Source: CBDBEU01 sp965204565 (GTDB lineage: Bacteria; Pseudomonadota; Alphaproteobacteria; Rhizobiales; TMED25). From it: DNA of 64,000 nt. Positions 17,792 through 26,463 of this stretch are shown in pieces; within the stretch, counting starts at the first letter, position 1; each line of letters begins with the position of its first letter. Both the position numbers and the translations under genes were made by a program. The DNA lies in the NCBI GenBank assembly GCA_965204565.1, contig CBDBEU010000005.1, forward strand, positions 806,001 through 870,000, in the 5' to 3' direction. The notes beneath the pieces are model-generated. The model did not search any database. It was given only the letters and a program-made list of their open reading frames with translations, and was not told the origin of the DNA.

Positions 17792-18820
17792 ATGACCGAA
17801 AACCCGATTGAGACCGATGCGCTGATTGTCGGCGCAGGGCCGGTTGGCCTGTTTGCAATTTTCGAACTCGGCCTGGTGGATATCCGCGCCCATGTGGTGG
17901 ATATCCAGGATAAACCCGGCGGGCAGTGTGCAGAGCTTTATCCAGAAAAACCGATCTATGACATTCCAGCCTTACCTGTTGTGAGCGGTCAGGAGTTGAC
18001 CGATCGCCTGCTTGAGCAGGCGCGGCCATTCGATCCGCAGTTCCATTTTGGCCAGATGATCGAAACGATCAAGCGTACCGATGACGGTAGGTGGAGTCTG
18101 TCTACAGATATTGGAACCGGATTCCTTGCCAGGGTGGTGGTGATCGCCGCAGGCGGCGGTTCGTTCCAGCCCAAACGACCGCCGGTGCCGGGGATCGAGG
18201 AATTCGAGGGAGCGTCGGTTTTCTACTCAATCCGGCAAATAGACGCGTTCACAGGCAAGGATGTGCTGGTGGTGGGTGGCGGTGACAGCGCGCTTGATTG
18301 GACCCTGGTCTTGGCGCCGGTCGTGAAGTCGCTGACACTGATGCATCGGCGAGAGCAGTTTCGCGGAGCTCCGGATTCGGTTGCCAAGGTGATGGCCATG
18401 GTCGAGAGCGGGGATATCACGTTTAGACTTGGCCAGATGGCCGCACTCCATGGCAAGAATGGTCAACTCGAGAAAGTCGAGGCCAAGAACGCAGACGACA
18501 TGTTTGAGATCGACTGCGATGTGCTGTTGCCGTTTTTCGGCCTTACCATGAAGCTCGGACCAACTGCTGATTGGGGGCTCAAACTGGAAGACAACCGCAT
18601 TGTTGTCGATGTGGAGACCTTCGAGGCCAGTGTGCCGGGAATCTTCGCTGTCGGTGACATCAACACCTACCCGGGCAAGCTCAAATTGATTCTCTCAGGG
18701 TTTCATGAAGCAGCGCTGATGGCGCATCATGCACATGGCATCGTCTATCCGGGCGAGCGGTTAGTATTTCAGTATACAACGTCAAGTTCCAGCATTCACA
18801 GGAAACTGGGCGTCGACTGA
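17792..18820 (+). CDS. Ferredoxin--NADP+ reductase, thioredoxin reductase-like type
   Basis: An FAD enzyme of 342 residues that moves electrons between NADPH and ferredoxin. It has the FAD-binding GAGPVGL (14-20), the PGGQCAELYPEKPIYDIP segment (42-59) that marks this YumC-like FNR class, the NADP-binding VVGGGDSALDW (160-170), and the second FAD motif FAVGDINTYPGK. It lacks the redox CxxC of thioredoxin reductase. It sits directly behind the [2Fe-2S] ferredoxin and has no visible lesion, in contrast to its surroundings. Confidence 0.92.
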   Translation: MTENPIETDALIVGAGPVGLFAIFELGLVDIRAHVVDIQDKPGGQCAELYPEKPIYDIPALPVVSGQELTDRLLEQARPFDPQFHFGQMIETIKRTDDGRWSLSTDIGTGFLARVVVIAAGGGSFQPKRPPVPGIEEFEGASVFYSIRQIDAFTGKDVLVVGGGDSALDWTLVLAPVVKSLTLMHRREQFRGAPDSVAKVMAMVESGDITFRLGQMAALHGKNGQLEKVEAKNADDMFEIDCDVLLPFFGLTMKLGPTADWGLKLEDNRIVVDVETFEASVPGIFAVGDINTYPGKLKLILSGFHEAALMAHHAHGIVYPGERLVFQYTTSSSSIHRKLGVD

Positions 18821-18856
18821 GGCGGGAGCATGCACACATGATCGTCTTGCTGGCGA

Positions 18857-19100
18857 TCAGAAGACCTCGCGAAACAAAGCTGCTGAAGCGATGCCAATGG
18901 CGACTGCATAGATCAGCGACAGACGCCACACGGCAAGTGCGGTGATCAGCCCGGCGCATAGACCGGATGGGCCGGCACCTGCAACAAGTGGCGCTATAAC
19001 AGCGACTAGGACTGATCCCGTAATGGCTTGGACCGCGGCGCTTGGACGCCCACTTAAAGCGAAGTTTTTGGCGATCCAGAACCCGGCAATATGGGTGACC
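18857..19100 (-). pseudogene. AzlD-family branched-chain amino acid exporter subunit, 5' end lost
   Basis: About 76 codons remain, reading IAGFWIAKNFALSGRPSAAV and APLVAGAGPSGLCAGLITAL, ending FREVF with TGA at 18857. AzlD is the small membrane partner of AzlC in branched-chain amino acid efflux; the family is about 100 residues, so roughly the first 25 are missing. The cut coincides with the left end of an IS1380 element at 19103. No azlC is nearby. Confidence 0.7.
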
Positions 19101-19102
19101 TG

Positions 19103-22100
19103 ACATTCCCCAATTAGAATGCCATTTCGATCATGCTGCCGCTGTTTTGCATACGGATCAATCCTCTTGGGAGGGCCGTGTCGTGGTTCGGGCATCCGGT
19201 TCGTGAACCGGGCGCGATTTATCGCCGCTGCAACGGGCTTGAACCGGAAGTCGGTCTGACCGGCACCCGCCGGGTCAGACCCGTCGAGCCGCTTCCGCCC
19301 GGGTTTGATCGCCGACACCGTCATGCCGGTACCGGGGGCGCACGGAGCCGTTGGATGGACGCAGGGATGCGGGTGAACAGAGCGCCGCCGACAGCCGCCT
19401 CGGCCGGTTGGAACGTGATGGCTCGGGCGTGGCGGACGACCCGCGCTCCGATCTTGATGAGGCGGGTCTGCAGGCCGGTCAGCGACCGGTCGGCCATCTC
19501 CTCCGGCAGATCGGCGCCCTGCAGGAAGACACCGGGATTGCAGGCCGATGCATGAAGCTGAAGCCGCACCTCGTTCCATGCCATGCCCTTGCAGGAAAGA
19601 CACGTCCGATCGATCGCCTTCCTTCCTTCCTTCCTCGACATGCCGTTCGGCGGTGCCGCGCTGGTTGTAGAACCGAACGATCCGGTCCGGCTCCATCGGC
19701 GGCTTGGTGACCACGAAGCCTATCTTCGGGAACAAGTCACCCCGGATGCCGCTCGACCTCGGCGACGACCCGCCATGGTTTGTCCCGTGACGCGGCCTGA
19801 TACTCGAAGTCGCCGCAGATGGGTCGGCGGGCGCCCCGCGGGGCGCTTGAGCACAGGCGCAATCCTGCTTTCCGGAACAGCGGTCTTCCCAGGCCGGATG
19901 GCGTAGGAACAGCCTTACGCCTCCGGCGTCTTGTAGAGGTCCGGGACGGTAAAAGCGGCATCGGCCCGGAAGAGCCGCATCAGTTCACGATCCGCATATC
20001 GCGCCAACACCGGCTTGAGCACATTTTCCCGGCCATATCGGCACTGTGAACATTGCCGGGGCGCAATGAACGGCGTTCGAGGCGGCCAAGCCGGTTAAGG
20101 ATGAACAAAGGGTGATGTCACATTGAACCGCCCCGGATTTAGCGGAGACTTTTTTGTTCCAAGCCTATGCGACTTTATCAAGGGCGTTCATGCTTGCATG
20201 GAAGGCGTCCTCCATTTCCTGCGGCGGTCGGTGGCCGATGGCGCCGTGTAGCCGCTCTGTGTTGTACCAACTGACCCATTGCAGGGTTTCCCAATCGACC
20301 CGGGCCACGGATTTCCACGGCCCGAAGAACTCGATGACATCGGTCTTGAACAGGCCGATGACGCTTTCCGCCAGGGCGTTGTCATAGCTGTCGCCAATGC
20401 TGCCGACCGAGATGTCAATCCCGGCCTCCCCCAGACGTTCGGTATAGCGGATTGACAGATACCGGCTGCCGCGGTCCGAGTGATGGATCAACCCGCTGCC
20501 TTCAGCCGGACACTGCTGGCAGATCGCCTGGCTCAAGGCATCCAGTTCAAGGCATCCGGCACGAAGCCCGTCATCATGGACGTCGAGACGCGCCAGCCCA
20601 CGATCTTGCGGGCGAAGACATCAATGACAAAGGCCACATAGACCATCCCCATCCAGGTCGACACGCAGGTGAAGTCCGACACCCGGATCTGGTTGGCAGA
20701 TCCGGGTGGGCGCGGTGGCGGTGAAGTCGCGATTGACCTTGTCATCCGGGCAGGACTGCGCCGGATCAGGGATCGTGGTTCTCTTCCTGCCGCGCGTAAC
20801 CCCTTGTAATCCATGCTCTCTCATGAGCCGCTCTACAGTGCACCGTGCGATATCCCTGTCTTCCCGGCGCAACGGGTGCCAGACTTTGCGGGCTGCGTAT
20901 CTGCCTTTGCTCTCGTCATGGACACGCTTGATCTCCTTCAGGTCTGTCGCATCCTGCCGGGCTCGGTCTGACGCCAAATCAGGATCCCGGGCGATGGCCG
21001 CATGCCTGTAGCAGCTCGATGGGGCGATCGGCAGCACACGGCAGGTCGGCTCGACCCCAAAGTCCCCTTGATGCTCTTCAATGAAGGCAATCATTTGCGG
21101 AACGGGCGGTCGAGCTCCGCCTGTGCAAAATACGCGGACGCCTTCTTCAGGATCTCGTTGGCCTGGCGTTGTTCTTTATTCTCGCGCTCCAACGCCTTGA
21201 GCCGGGCGCGCTGGTCACTGGTCAAACCGTCGCGCTCACCGGCGTCTCCGGCCGCTTGAACGCACCAGGCGCGTAGCGTGTGTCGGGTGAGCAGCCAAGC
21301 TTCGACGCAATCGCCTTGTGGGCTGCGTTGTCACGGGCATACTCAGGCCGCTGTTCGCGAAAAAGACGGACCTCGCGTTCCCGGAACCCGGCCGTGTACT
21401 TCGGGGGGATTTCTTCTTGTCCATAGGGCTCATCCTTTGAGAGTTTTACTCTCCGGTAAACCCGGGGCGGTTCACATGTAGCCGAAATGCCCGTTCCAGG
21501 CGGTGTTCTCCTGCGCGCCATGGGGCGTGCCGACCGAACCGTCCATGTCCGGTGTGATCCATTCGGGGGCCATCGCGGCGTGAGCCCGATCAATCGATCG
21601 CCCGGATACGTCCGCCGGCGCACCGCGATTGTCGGCGGCCGCCGACACCTCGGTCTCGAACCGACCCATCCGGCCGGCAGACGCAGCCTCGGCATCAACG
21701 CCAAGCCCTCCGATCACCTGCCGCATCACCGGATCGAGCGCCGGACGGTCCGCGTCGTTCACATCATCATATCCGGCCGATCGCCCGAAGACCGGCTGCC
21801 GCAAAAGCCCGACCACGGAATGTGGACGGTTCGCGTATTTCCGAGAGGACCGCCGGCAATATCGTGCAATCCCGGGGTCTCGTCCCAACTCCCGTAACGG
21901 CAACGGGCCACCGTCGGAACCGATCTTCGAGCCATGGACTTCCAGCCGCACCCGCCAGCCGCACCCGACTGTCGAAACCGAGCCTGATATCACCCGTTTC
22001 GTCTGCACCCTGCGGGTGATCCGTGATCCGCACCCTCCAGCCCACACAACATGCTGAAATATGACATGTTACCGGCTGTCACAGGCGCGAAAACGTTACG

Positions 22101-22115
22101 TTACCCGGGGAATGT
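19103..22115 (-). mobile_element. IS1380-family element, split by an IS3 insertion (copy A)
   Basis: The transposase runs on the minus strand from about 22060. The N-terminal part (22060-21475) shows HGSKIGSDGGPLPLREL, VVGLLRQPVFGRSAGYDDVN and DADRPALDPVMRQVIGG. The C-terminal part (20123-19103) shows GFVVTKPPMEPDRIVRFYNQ and LIKIGARVVRHARAITFQ. Short terminal inverted repeats acattcccc (19103-19111) and ggggaatgt (22107-22115) mark the ends. Frameshifts and stops are frequent. An IS3 element (20124-21474) interrupts it. The 5' end cuts the acetyltransferase relic at 22116 and the 3' end cuts azlD. Confidence 0.8.
20124..21474 (-). mobile_element. IS3-family element, full length with degraded orfA and orfB
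   Basis: A 1351-bp element with near-perfect 25-bp inverted repeats, tgaaccgccccggatttagc at 20124 and its partner ending at 21474 (2 mismatches), flanked by a 3-bp target duplication CAT (20121-20123 and 21475-21477). orfA on the minus strand starts near 21420 (KYTAGFREREVRLFREQRPE, then SKLGCSPD) and shifts frame. orfB starts near 21115 (IAFIEEHQGDFGVEPTCRVL), carries IDVFARKIVGWRVS and LIHHSDRGSRYLSIRYTERL with the DDE residues, and ends at 20165 after NALDKVA. At least two frameshifts in orfB mean the transposase is inactive. Confidence 0.88.
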
Positions 22116-22569
22116 GGGTTTAGGCTGAGCGATTGCCATGCCCGGCGCCATTCCTCCGGCAACGGATATGGCGGCGCAACGTCAGACACGGGCTCAAAGC
22201 CGGCACGCTCATAGTAGGCAGAGTCACCGAGCACATAGACTTGGATCACACCGGCTCTCTTCATCCGTTGTAATCCGTCGCGAATGAGAGCGCTGCCCAC
22301 GCCCTGCCTTTGCCAAGCTGGAGCGACCGCGACGGTCCCAGGAGCACAACCTTGTCAGTTGTTCCGGCAATGCTGCATGTCGTGAAGATGACATGCCCCA
22401 TCACAGACAAATCAACCATTACGACAAGCGAAAGAACGGTTGTCGCTTCTCCTATCAGCTCCCTCACCAAGGGCAGTAATTCCTCTTCCGGGAACGCTTC
22501 GGGATAAAGCTTCTCGATCGACGCAAAGTCACTCTGCAGGCTTTCGCGGATTTCAATCTCTTCAATCAT
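22116..22569 (-). pseudogene. GNAT-family N-acetyltransferase, frameshifted and 3'-truncated
   Basis: The start at 22569 gives MIEEIEIRESLQSDFASIEK and LYPEAFPEEELLPLVRELIG, typical of YhbS-like GNAT proteins. At about 22318 a single missing base breaks the acetyl-CoA binding motif: the expected VAVAPAWQRQGVGSALIRDG continues in the next frame, through VYVLGDSAYYERAGFEPVS. The last residues are replaced by sequence of the IS1380 end at 22115. GNAT enzymes transfer acetyl groups to small molecules or proteins; this one's substrate is unknown and the copy is dead. Confidence 0.8.
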
Positions 22570-22773
22570 TTGTTCGGTCGCCTCAACCGCTGGCGGTGGA
22601 TTGCCGCTCGGTATGATTGCTGCGCTGACACCTACATGAGCAAAACCGCAAATGCATCAACTGTCATTTCTTGAAAATGAGACTGGACCTTTGTGGACAT
22701 GTGCCGGAATGATCCATATCAGAGTCTTCTTGCTTAACTGCTTGGTGTGCAGTGAGTGAGCGAAGGAGGATAG

Positions 22774-24708
22774 ATGATCACAATTACGCTTCCCGATAGT
22801 GCCGGGCGCTCTTATGAGCCGGGAATCACAGGCGCCGAAATTGCCGCCGACATCTCCAGATCACTGGCCAAGCGCGCGGTCGCGCTGAAAGTCGACGGTA
22901 TTCTCACCGATCTCAGTGATCCGATCGCCGAGGATGCAGCCGTCGAGATTGTCTCAAGAGATGATGCGGCAGCGCTTGAGTTGATCCGTCATGATTGCGC
23001 CCATGTGCTGGCCGAAGCGGTGCAGGAACTCTATCCCGGCACGCAGATAACCATTGGCCCGGTAATCGAAAACGGATTTTATTATGACTTCGCTCGCGAG
23101 GAGCCGTTCCGGCCCGATGATCTGGACGTGATCGAAAAGAAGATGGGCGAGATCATTGCAGCCGATGCGCCCTTCACCAAGGAAGTGTGGGATCGCGAGC
23201 GGGCCAAGGACACATTCCGGCAGATGGGCGAGGCTTACAAGGTCGAGCTGGTCGATGCGATCCCGGAAAGCGACGACATCAAGATCTACCGCCAGGGCGA
23301 CTGGTTTGACCTGTGCCGCGGGCCCCATATGCCGTCCACCGGCAAGGTCGGCTCGGCCTTCAAGCTGATGAAGATCGCGGGCGCTTATTGGCGCGGCGAT
23401 CCGCGCAATCCGATGCTGCAGCGGATTTACGGCACCGCCTTTGCCTCCGACAAGGGCCTTAAGGCCTATCTGCACATGCTGGAAGAGGCGGAAAAGCGTG
23501 ACCATCGCCGTCTCGGCCGCGAGATGGATCTTTACCATTTCCAGGAAGAGGGACCCGGTTCGGTATTCTGGCACGCAAAAGGCTGGACACTGTTTTCCGA
23601 ACTCGTTGCCTATATGCGCCGGTGCGGCGAGGGTGCGAACTATCTGGAGGTCAATACGCCGGACATGCTCGATCGTTCGCTATGGGAGACGTCGGGCCAC
23701 TGGGAGAAGTTCGGCGAGAACATGTACACCAGCCAGACGCCGGATGAGCGGGTGTTTGCGCTGAAGCCAATGAACTGTCCCGGGCATGTTCAGGTCTTCA
23801 AGAATGGTCTGAAGAGTTATCGTGACCTTCCTATAAAAATTGCAGAATTTGGAAAAGTACACCGCTATGAACCGTCCGGTGCATTACATGGTCTGTTGCG
23901 TGTGCGTCATTTCACCCAGGATGATGCGCACATCTTCATCACCGAAGACCAGATCATGGAAGAATGCGTGCATGTGCACGAGCTGATCCTGTCGATCTAT
24001 CGCGATTTCGGCTTTGAGGATGTTTGGGTCAAGTTCTCAGACCGGCCCAAGGTCAGGGTTGGCGATGATGTGGTGTGGGACCGGGCGGAGAGCGCGTTGA
24101 AAGATGCGGTGGCAAGTGCTGGCCAGGAGTTCGAGCTCAATCCAAGTGAGGGCGCGTTTTATGGTCCAAAGCTCGAATATGTGCTGCGCGATGCGATTGG
24201 GCGCGATTGGCAGTGTGGTACGCTGCAAGTCGATCTCAATCTGCCGGGCCGGCTTGGCGCGTTTTACATTGGCCCCGATGGCGAGAAATATACGCCCGTG
24301 ATGTTGCACCGGGCGATCTTCGGTTCGCTTGAACGGTTCATTGGTATTCTGATCGAAAACCATGCCGGACATTTACCGTTGTGGATTGCGCCGCTGCAGG
24401 TAGTTGTTGCGACCATTACCTCCGAAGCCGAAAGCTATGGTGAGGAAGTGCACGCCGCCTGCACTGCGGCTGGTCTCAGGGTTGAAAGCGACTTCCGCAA
24501 TGAGAAAATCAACTACAAGGTGCGCGAGCACAGCCATGCCAAGGTGCCGGCAATGCTGGTTGTCGGTGCGCGCGAGGCGGAGGGACGCGCCGTATCGGTG
24601 CGCCGGTTGGGCTCCAAAGATCAGCACTCACTGGGCCTTGATGAGGCAATTGTGGAATTCGTGGCGGAAGCGACACCGCCTGATCTTGCTAGGGCAGGTG
24701 CAGGTTGA
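22774..24708 (+). CDS. thrS: Threonyl-tRNA synthetase
   Basis: ThrRS charges tRNA-Thr and edits mischarged Ser-tRNA-Thr. The 644-residue product has the TGS domain (1-62), the editing domain with HDCAH (73-77) and LCRGPH (180-185), class II catalytic motifs with NCPGHVQVFK, HRYEPSGALHG and RVRHFTQDDAHIF, and the C-terminal anticodon-binding domain (about 540-640). Ribosome-binding site aaggagg lies at 22763-22769. Codons for residues about 349-374 (around 23815-23895) are markedly richer in A and T than the rest, as if a patch came from elsewhere. The gene is otherwise intact between two decayed neighbours. Confidence 0.97.
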   Translation: MITITLPDSAGRSYEPGITGAEIAADISRSLAKRAVALKVDGILTDLSDPIAEDAAVEIVSRDDAAALELIRHDCAHVLAEAVQELYPGTQITIGPVIENGFYYDFAREEPFRPDDLDVIEKKMGEIIAADAPFTKEVWDRERAKDTFRQMGEAYKVELVDAIPESDDIKIYRQGDWFDLCRGPHMPSTGKVGSAFKLMKIAGAYWRGDPRNPMLQRIYGTAFASDKGLKAYLHMLEEAEKRDHRRLGREMDLYHFQEEGPGSVFWHAKGWTLFSELVAYMRRCGEGANYLEVNTPDMLDRSLWETSGHWEKFGENMYTSQTPDERVFALKPMNCPGHVQVFKNGLKSYRDLPIKIAEFGKVHRYEPSGALHGLLRVRHFTQDDAHIFITEDQIMEECVHVHELILSIYRDFGFEDVWVKFSDRPKVRVGDDVVWDRAESALKDAVASAGQEFELNPSEGAFYGPKLEYVLRDAIGRDWQCGTLQVDLNLPGRLGAFYIGPDGEKYTPVMLHRAIFGSLERFIGILIENHAGHLPLWIAPLQVVVATITSEAESYGEEVHAACTAAGLRVESDFRNEKINYKVREHSHAKVPAMLVVGAREAEGRAVSVRRLGSKDQHSLGLDEAIVEFVAEATPPDLARAGAG

Positions 24709-25147
24709 AACGTCAATTGCTAGGTTTCGTGGACTAGGCTTGACATGAGATTCACATTTCGATTCAAGGCTGCCTTTTGGAGGCGGCCTTGGGCGAGCGG
24801 ATTGGTGTAACGGATGAGGAATGGGCGCTGATCGGGCCGCTGTTGGCGCCACATGAGATTCACATTGGAGCGCGGTCGCGGGTGCCGTCCTGCACAGGAC
24901 AACCGCCTGTATTTCGAAGGCATGATGTGGATCGCGCGCGAACCGGAGCGCAGTGGCGGCCCCTGCGGGATGACTATGGCAAGTGGAACAGCATTTTCCG
25001 ACGCTCCCGAAGATGGGTCACGGCCGGCGTGTTCGATGCGATGCTCGAGATGCTGGCCGAACCGGCGGGACGCGATGCCACCGCCGACATGATCGATAGC
25101 ACGGTGGTCCGGGCACATCATTGTGCCGTCGGCATAAAAGTAGCAAC

Positions 25148-25255
25148 TGGCCGGGTGTCAGCACGAAGCCGGCGGGAGGCCTCTGGCATCGCACCTCGCG
25201 TGGAGCCTGGTCGTAAAGCCGCCGCGCGACCGGCCAGGCCCCTCTGTTTGCTGAG
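25148..25255 (-). repeat. Inverted copy of IS5 segment 26021-26129
   Basis: This 108-bp segment is the reverse complement of 26021-26129, with one substitution and one single-base indel. The pair brackets 765 bp of AT-rich DNA. Near identity suggests a recent rearrangement, or an artefact of assembly or amplification. Confidence 0.9.
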
Positions 25256-25264
25256 GGATTTAAA

Positions 25265-25290
25265 AATCTCCCCAAAAAGTTGGGGAGATT
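25265..25290 (+). terminator. Perfect 9-bp hairpin at left edge of AT-rich islet
   Basis: Arms aatctcccc (25265-25273) and ggggagatt (25282-25290) surround an 8-base loop. It may be a terminator of a gene that lay upstream in the donor, whose last codons may be the Cys- and Asp-rich frame ending at 25334. Confidence 0.45.
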
Positions 25291-25336
25291 GTATTGATCT
25301 TGATTGGAATGATTGTGAAGATTGTAGAGAATAATT

Positions 25337-25725
25337 ATGAAAAAACCGTTACTTTTCCTTGTCCCGATCTCTCGCCTATTCCTAAAATGTACTAAAATTA
25401 TTCCAATTTATCTTGCAGGACCCCACACTCAAAATAACCCTAAACATCCTAGTATTGATAAAAGATGGGAACAACATGAAGAAACAGTTTACTATTTTCT
25501 AAAAAAAGATATAATTCTTTTCAGTCCAATTCTCCAGACTCATCATATGTGCAAAGAATACGATCTTCCTATCAACTTTGATTTTTGGAAAAAATGGGGT
25601 GAAGCTTTTTTTTAGGTAGGTGTTCTACTTTATTTATAATGGATGTTGAAGGTTGAGATGAAAGTTCAGGTGTTGAAAAAGAAATATCTTGTGCTATCTA
25701 TTTTGGTTATAAAAAATATTTAGTG
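25337..25725 (+). pseudogene. DUF1937-like (nucleoside deoxyribosyltransferase fold) phage gene, broken
   Basis: The 5' part (25337-25615, 92 codons) reads IPIYLAGPHTQNN, then DIILFSPILQTHH and YDLPINFDFWKKWGEAF, the YLAGP...SPI...YDLP...FW pattern of DUF1937 proteins common in phages. At a run of eight T (25606-25613) the frame slips. The continuation CSTLFIMDVEG, a TGA where the family has Trp, then DESSGVEKEISCAIYFGY, completes the fold. So there are two lesions. The start is chosen as the first ATG before the conserved core; a weak ribosome-binding site precedes it. Confidence 0.65.
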
Positions 25726-25732
25726 ACAATTG

Positions 25733-26015
25733 ATGGTCAGAAATTTTCCGAATTGGATCAAAGCATATTTACATCACACAAGATTTAGTGAAAGTCATGA
25801 CCATTTTCATTTTTGGACAGATATTGGAACAATAGACGGGGCTTTACGTAGGAGGGTTTGGATATAACAATTAAGGTTTCAGTGGCAACCAAACTTCTAT
25901 ATTATCTTTATCGCTCCCGCAGGAATAGCATGGAAATCTACAAATATTTCTATTGGAATGCGTCTTTTAAAAAAGGTTGATGGAGTTGCTTTTGGACCTA
26001 ATGCTATGACTTGGA
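25733..26015 (+). pseudogene. Phage P-loop protein (DUF3987-like), N-terminal fragment
   Basis: From the ATG at 25733 the frame reads FPNWIKAYLHHTRFSESHDH and FHFWTDIGTIDGALRRRVWI, stops at a TAA (25865-25867), and continues in the same frame with FQWQPNFYIIFIAPAGIAWK and STNISIGMRLLKKVDGVAFG. The pattern (FW...I..AL.RRVW...PN.Y...APPG...KST) matches the start of phage-encoded helicase/primase-like P-loop proteins, with a degenerate Walker A. The gene is cut off by the IS5 right half at 26016. The exact family name is tentative. Confidence 0.5.
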
Positions 26016-26463
26016 GGGGGCTCAGCAAACAGAGGGGCCTGGCCGGTCACGCGGCGGCTTTACGACCAGGCTCCACGCGAGGTGCGATGCCAGAGGCCTC
26101 CCGCCCGGCTTCGTGCTGACACCCGGCCAAGCGCACGATGTGCAGGGCTTTGCACCGCTGTTCCGCATGATGACCGACCGCATCGAGGCGTTCCTCGCAG
26201 ATCGCGGCTATGATGCCGATGCTATCCGCCAGGAAATCGCCGCCGCAGGCGTCGAAGCGGTGATCCCTGCAAAGAGCAATCGTCTTGACCCCATCACGCA
26301 CGACCGGGCCAAAGACAAATGGCGCAATCTCGTCGAGCGGTTGTTCAACAAACTCAAGAACTGGCTCAGGGTCGCCACCCGCTACGACAAAACCAAAGAG
26401 TCCTACCCTGGCTTCGTTGCCATTGCATCGATCAAACTCTGGATACCATTTTGTCCACGAAAC

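Larger units (their letters stand above)
25256..26015 (+). other. AT-rich phage-like islet (about 30% GC)
   Basis: Lines counted by eye give 28-30% GC, against 55-60% in the flanks. The islet holds a DUF1937-like gene relic and the start of a P-loop phage protein, described separately, plus a perfect hairpin near its left edge. Gene content and composition differ from everything else in the window. It sits inside an IS5 element beside an inverted duplication of that element. Confidence 0.85.

Noticed and set aside
20533..21094. Programmed -1 frameshift expected between IS3 orfA and orfB
   Set aside because: IS3 elements do use this, but here further breaks lie inside orfB itself, so the element is degraded regardless.
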